This document shows positions 62,205 through 64,000 of a stretch of 64,000 nt of DNA, piece by piece. The DNA lies in NCBI GenBank assembly GCA_019115865.1, contig DXCT01000054.1, positions 1 to 64,000 on the forward strand, given 5' to 3'. A program made the position numbers and the translations under genes. Below the pieces are notes generated by a model, which did no database searches, was not told the origin of the DNA, and worked only from the letters and a program-made list of their open reading frames with translations. Source of the DNA: Candidatus Yaniella excrementavium (lineage in GTDB: Bacteria; Actinomycetota; Actinomycetes; Actinomycetales; Micrococcaceae). Positions within the stretch are counted from its first letter, which is position 1; every line of letters begins with the position of its first letter.

Positions 62205-62640
62205 TGATACAGGTTTTTAGCAACAGATCCAGAAGTCTAGGTTCATATTTATATGGACCGCGGTTCCGATAAAAGCCGGAGCCACCTGCAGCGTCCTTGA
62301 GTACGACACCGTAATCGCGTTGAGCGGCTTCCTTATTGGTAAAACCATCGAGCACATCAAACAGCACACCGCCAGCGTCTTGGAACGCGATCGAACCACC
62401 ACCGGCGCCGATGGTGTCGACGTCGACCATGGGGATCCTTGCTTGATAGTCACCGATTTTAGTGAGGTGTAGATGCCGCATGCTCAGGGTTAAGATACGA
62501 GTGCAGCAGGCACACCGCAATGACTTCAAGGCCGGCTGCTTTTGAGTTTACGAACACTGGTACGGACTTCGTCGTCGTTGAGTTCAACAAGAACATCGCC
62601 GTGTGTGTAGTAATACGGTGTAGTCAAACGGTGACGTGCT
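62205..62640 (-). pseudogene. Decayed hydantoinase/5-oxoprolinase (HyuA-HyuB) remnant
   Basis: Read on the minus strand, three blocks recall the family. First, 62600-62541 encodes GDVLVELNDDEVRTSVRKLK and 62539-62480 encodes AAGLEVIAVCLLHSYLNPEH; these are consecutive in HyuA but one extra A in an AAAA run puts them in different frames. Second, about 62434-62369 encodes PMVDVDTIGAGGGSIAFQD, a late HyuA motif, so about 100 residues are missing between. Third, fused directly to it, about 62368-62300 encodes VLDGFTNKEAAQRDYGVVL, near the C-terminus of HyuB. Frameshift, internal deletion and an A-to-B fusion make a functional product impossible. No other gene is seen in this stretch. Confidence 0.82.
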
Positions 62641-62666
62641 CGGTCTTGGAACAAGGAGTTGTCGCG

Positions 62667-63671
62667 CTAGGCGACTCTTTCATCCAGCCACTCGAGGGCT
62701 TGCTGCACACCTGTGCGCCAGCGAAAGGTTGCCCGCTGTTCGCCACGCGTCGGGCCACGGTTGATGATGCCGATGGGTTTGCGGTTTCGATCAGCTTCGA
62801 GCAGTATCCGATAGCTGCTCATCACCGCCAAGGACGAACCGGCGACGATCAAGGCACCAGATGATTCCAATAATTCGCTGATGGTCTGTTTACGCTGACT
62901 GGGAACGACTTCTCCGAAATACACGACCGTTGGCTTGAGCTTATCGGAGCCACAATTCAAACAGTGCACCATGGTGAACTTTTCGACCCATCGCTGTGGA
63001 ATGCGTGCGTCACCGTCAGGATTAATATCAGCTTCGGCGATGTGCCAGTCCTCCGCCACGCCCCGATTAGCCTCATGCAGGCGACGGCCAAAAGCTTCCC
63101 GTGGTTCTTTGACCCCGCACACCAGACATTCAATTTCATCCATTGAACCGTGCAGAGCAACCACTCGCTCCAGGGTGGTATCGCTGCCGAGTTGGGCATC
63201 GATCCTGCGTTGACTGCGCTGATGTAACCCATCGACATTCTGAGTTACTACACCGGAGATGACACCGGATGCGTTCCATCGAGAAAGAATGTCATGCCCG
63301 GTGTGTGGCGTTGCATCATACATATACTGCCATCCCACAAACGACCGTGCCCAGTACCGGTGCCTCGCGGCGTCGTCGTGTAAAAATTCCTGATAGGTCA
63401 TCGGTCGAGAATGCCGAAGCGAACCTTTGGGGCCACGATAATCCGGGATACCAGAATCTGTGGACATACCGGCACCTGTGAGGATGAGAGGTTTCAGCCT
63501 CAAAAGTTGCCCCATACCAGTGGACGCCACCTGCACATTTTGGTGCGGCGCTATATCGTCAATCACACGCTCCACTGACCGGATGGCAGCCTGATGCGTT
63601 GCATAGGCCGGATGATCCTGGGAAAGCGAAGATGGCTCGAAAGAAATCGGCCGGTCAGATGAACTCGTCAT
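62667..63671 (-). CDS. Sirtuin-type NAD-dependent protein deacylase
   Basis: Removes acyl groups from lysine using NAD+. The 334-residue protein has ILTGAGMSTDSGIPDYRGP (NAD site), TQNVDGLHQRS, the catalytic His in VVALHGSMDEIECLVCG, and four zinc cysteines in CLVCG and HCLNCGSDKLKP, then PTVVYFGEVVP. The N-terminal about 65 residues are an extension beyond the core. ATG 63671 is preferred to TTG 63692. DUF3073 lies upstream on the same strand. Confidence 0.93.
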   Translation of the reverse strand: MTSSSDRPISFEPSSLSQDHPAYATHQAAIRSVERVIDDIAPHQNVQVASTGMGQLLRLKPLILTGAGMSTDSGIPDYRGPKGSLRHSRPMTYQEFLHDDAARHRYWARSFVGWQYMYDATPHTGHDILSRWNASGVISGVVTQNVDGLHQRSQRRIDAQLGSDTTLERVVALHGSMDEIECLVCGVKEPREAFGRRLHEANRGVAEDWHIAEADINPDGDARIPQRWVEKFTMVHCLNCGSDKLKPTVVYFGEVVPSQRKQTISELLESSGALIVAGSSLAVMSSYRILLEADRNRKPIGIINRGPTRGEQRATFRWRTGVQQALEWLDERVA

Positions 63672-63721
63672 CTCACCGCGCCGATCTTTCAAGCTTCAGG
63701 AAGCCCCTTCGAGAAGAGCGC

Positions 63722-63925
63722 CTACGAATAGGATGAGTCCTCGTCGTACCCATCATCGTAGGGGTCATATTTTTCCGCGTATTCGGCGTACTCGTCGTGC
63801 TCGTCCTGATTGGGTTTCTTTGCGGATAGCTCTCGCTCTAATGCTGCCAAATCGGTAGCTGGCGAGAAGTACTTCATGTCCCGTGCCTGACGGGTTGCCT
63901 TTGCCTTTTGACGGCCGCGCCCCAT
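63722..63925 (-). CDS. DUF3073 family protein
   Basis: A 67-residue actinobacterial protein with the invariant start MGRGRQKAKATRQAR, then YFSPATDLAALEREL, and an acidic, Tyr-rich tail (DEYAEYAEKYDPYDDGYDED). The function is unknown; the gene is generally near purM, as here at a distance. GAAGGGGG lies eight bases before the ATG. Confidence 0.9.
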   Translation of the reverse strand: MGRGRQKAKATRQARDMKYFSPATDLAALERELSAKKPNQDEHDEYAEYAEKYDPYDDGYDEDSSYS

Positions 63926-64000
63926 GAGCGTGACCCCCTTCGCGGTCTCTGTGTCCTCAATAGCGGCAACATAAGGCCCATGCTGCCCTCGAGGTCGCTT

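Noticed and set aside
62520..62864. 114-codon plus-strand frame over the hydantoinase remnant and sirtuin end
   Set aside because: It is the complement of recognisable HyuA and sirtuin sequence.
1..64000. tRNA, rRNA, CRISPR arrays, insertion sequences
   Set aside because: No cloverleaf-like segments, regular spaced repeats, transposase motifs or terminal inverted repeats were recognised on reading; a tRNAscan or IS search was not possible.

Overview
The window looks like a chromosomal segment of an actinobacterium of the Micrococcaceae/Micrococcales type. The evidence is gene content: a DUF3073 gene, purM-purF and purD-purC neighbourhoods, a MarP protease, a Nudix-nth pair, crp, ridA, a PonA2-type penicillin-binding protein, a BldC-like regulator beside glutaredoxin and Rex, menaquinone genes, and the 'helicase/secretion neighbourhood' Tad cluster. 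By eye the base composition is moderate for the group; Yaniella or Enteractinococcus relatives are a guess. I saw no tRNA, rRNA, CRISPR array, prophage or insertion sequence. One decayed gene is present.

Layout. 1-3109: a flavin monooxygenase cut by the window edge, then a Fur-family regulator and catalase. 3215-8423: mug glycosylase, purU, a gamma carbonic anhydrase, a 2-hydroxyacid dehydrogenase and a three-domain glutaminase. 8450-12781: a tyrosine phosphatase divergent from menB-menE-menA, then two small membrane proteins. 12766-17379: cytochrome c biogenesis (ccsB, resB, ccdA, a TlpA-like lipoprotein) and a histidine phosphatase. 17538-25668: a membrane protein, rex, glutaredoxin, a BldC-like regulator, acuC, a Trk potassium system, proC, a sugar isomerase and a Ppx/GppA phosphatase. 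25672-31835: topA, a methyltransferase, trhO and a GNAT protein. 31921-38303: a MrfA-like helicase convergent with a seven-gene Tad pilus/secretion cluster that includes a 59-residue prepilin-like gene. 38412-50367: Nudix, nth, acs, the MetP/MetS transporter, marP, crp, ridA, a DUF4177-like gene, ponA and a metallophosphoesterase. 50364-57373: purine genes purC, purD, purF and purM around asparaginase and sterol-carrier genes. 57507-63925: enoyl-CoA hydratase, acyl-CoA synthetase, a DUF222/HNH protein, a decayed hydantoinase/oxoprolinase remnant, a sirtuin and DUF3073.

How the genes fit together. Several blocks serve aerobic respiration: menaquinone synthesis, cytochrome c maturation, NADH sensing by Rex and peroxide defence. 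Five purine-related genes are present (purU, purC, purD, purF, purM). Acetate activation (acs) sits with an AcuC-type deacetylase, a sirtuin and a GNAT protein in one window. CRP-type palindromes lie upstream of acs and of crp. Several genes without Shine-Dalgarno sequences have a TANNNT -10 box 6 or 7 bases before the start codon, which suggests leaderless transcription; at 9155-9161 one 7-base box appears to serve two divergent leaderless genes.
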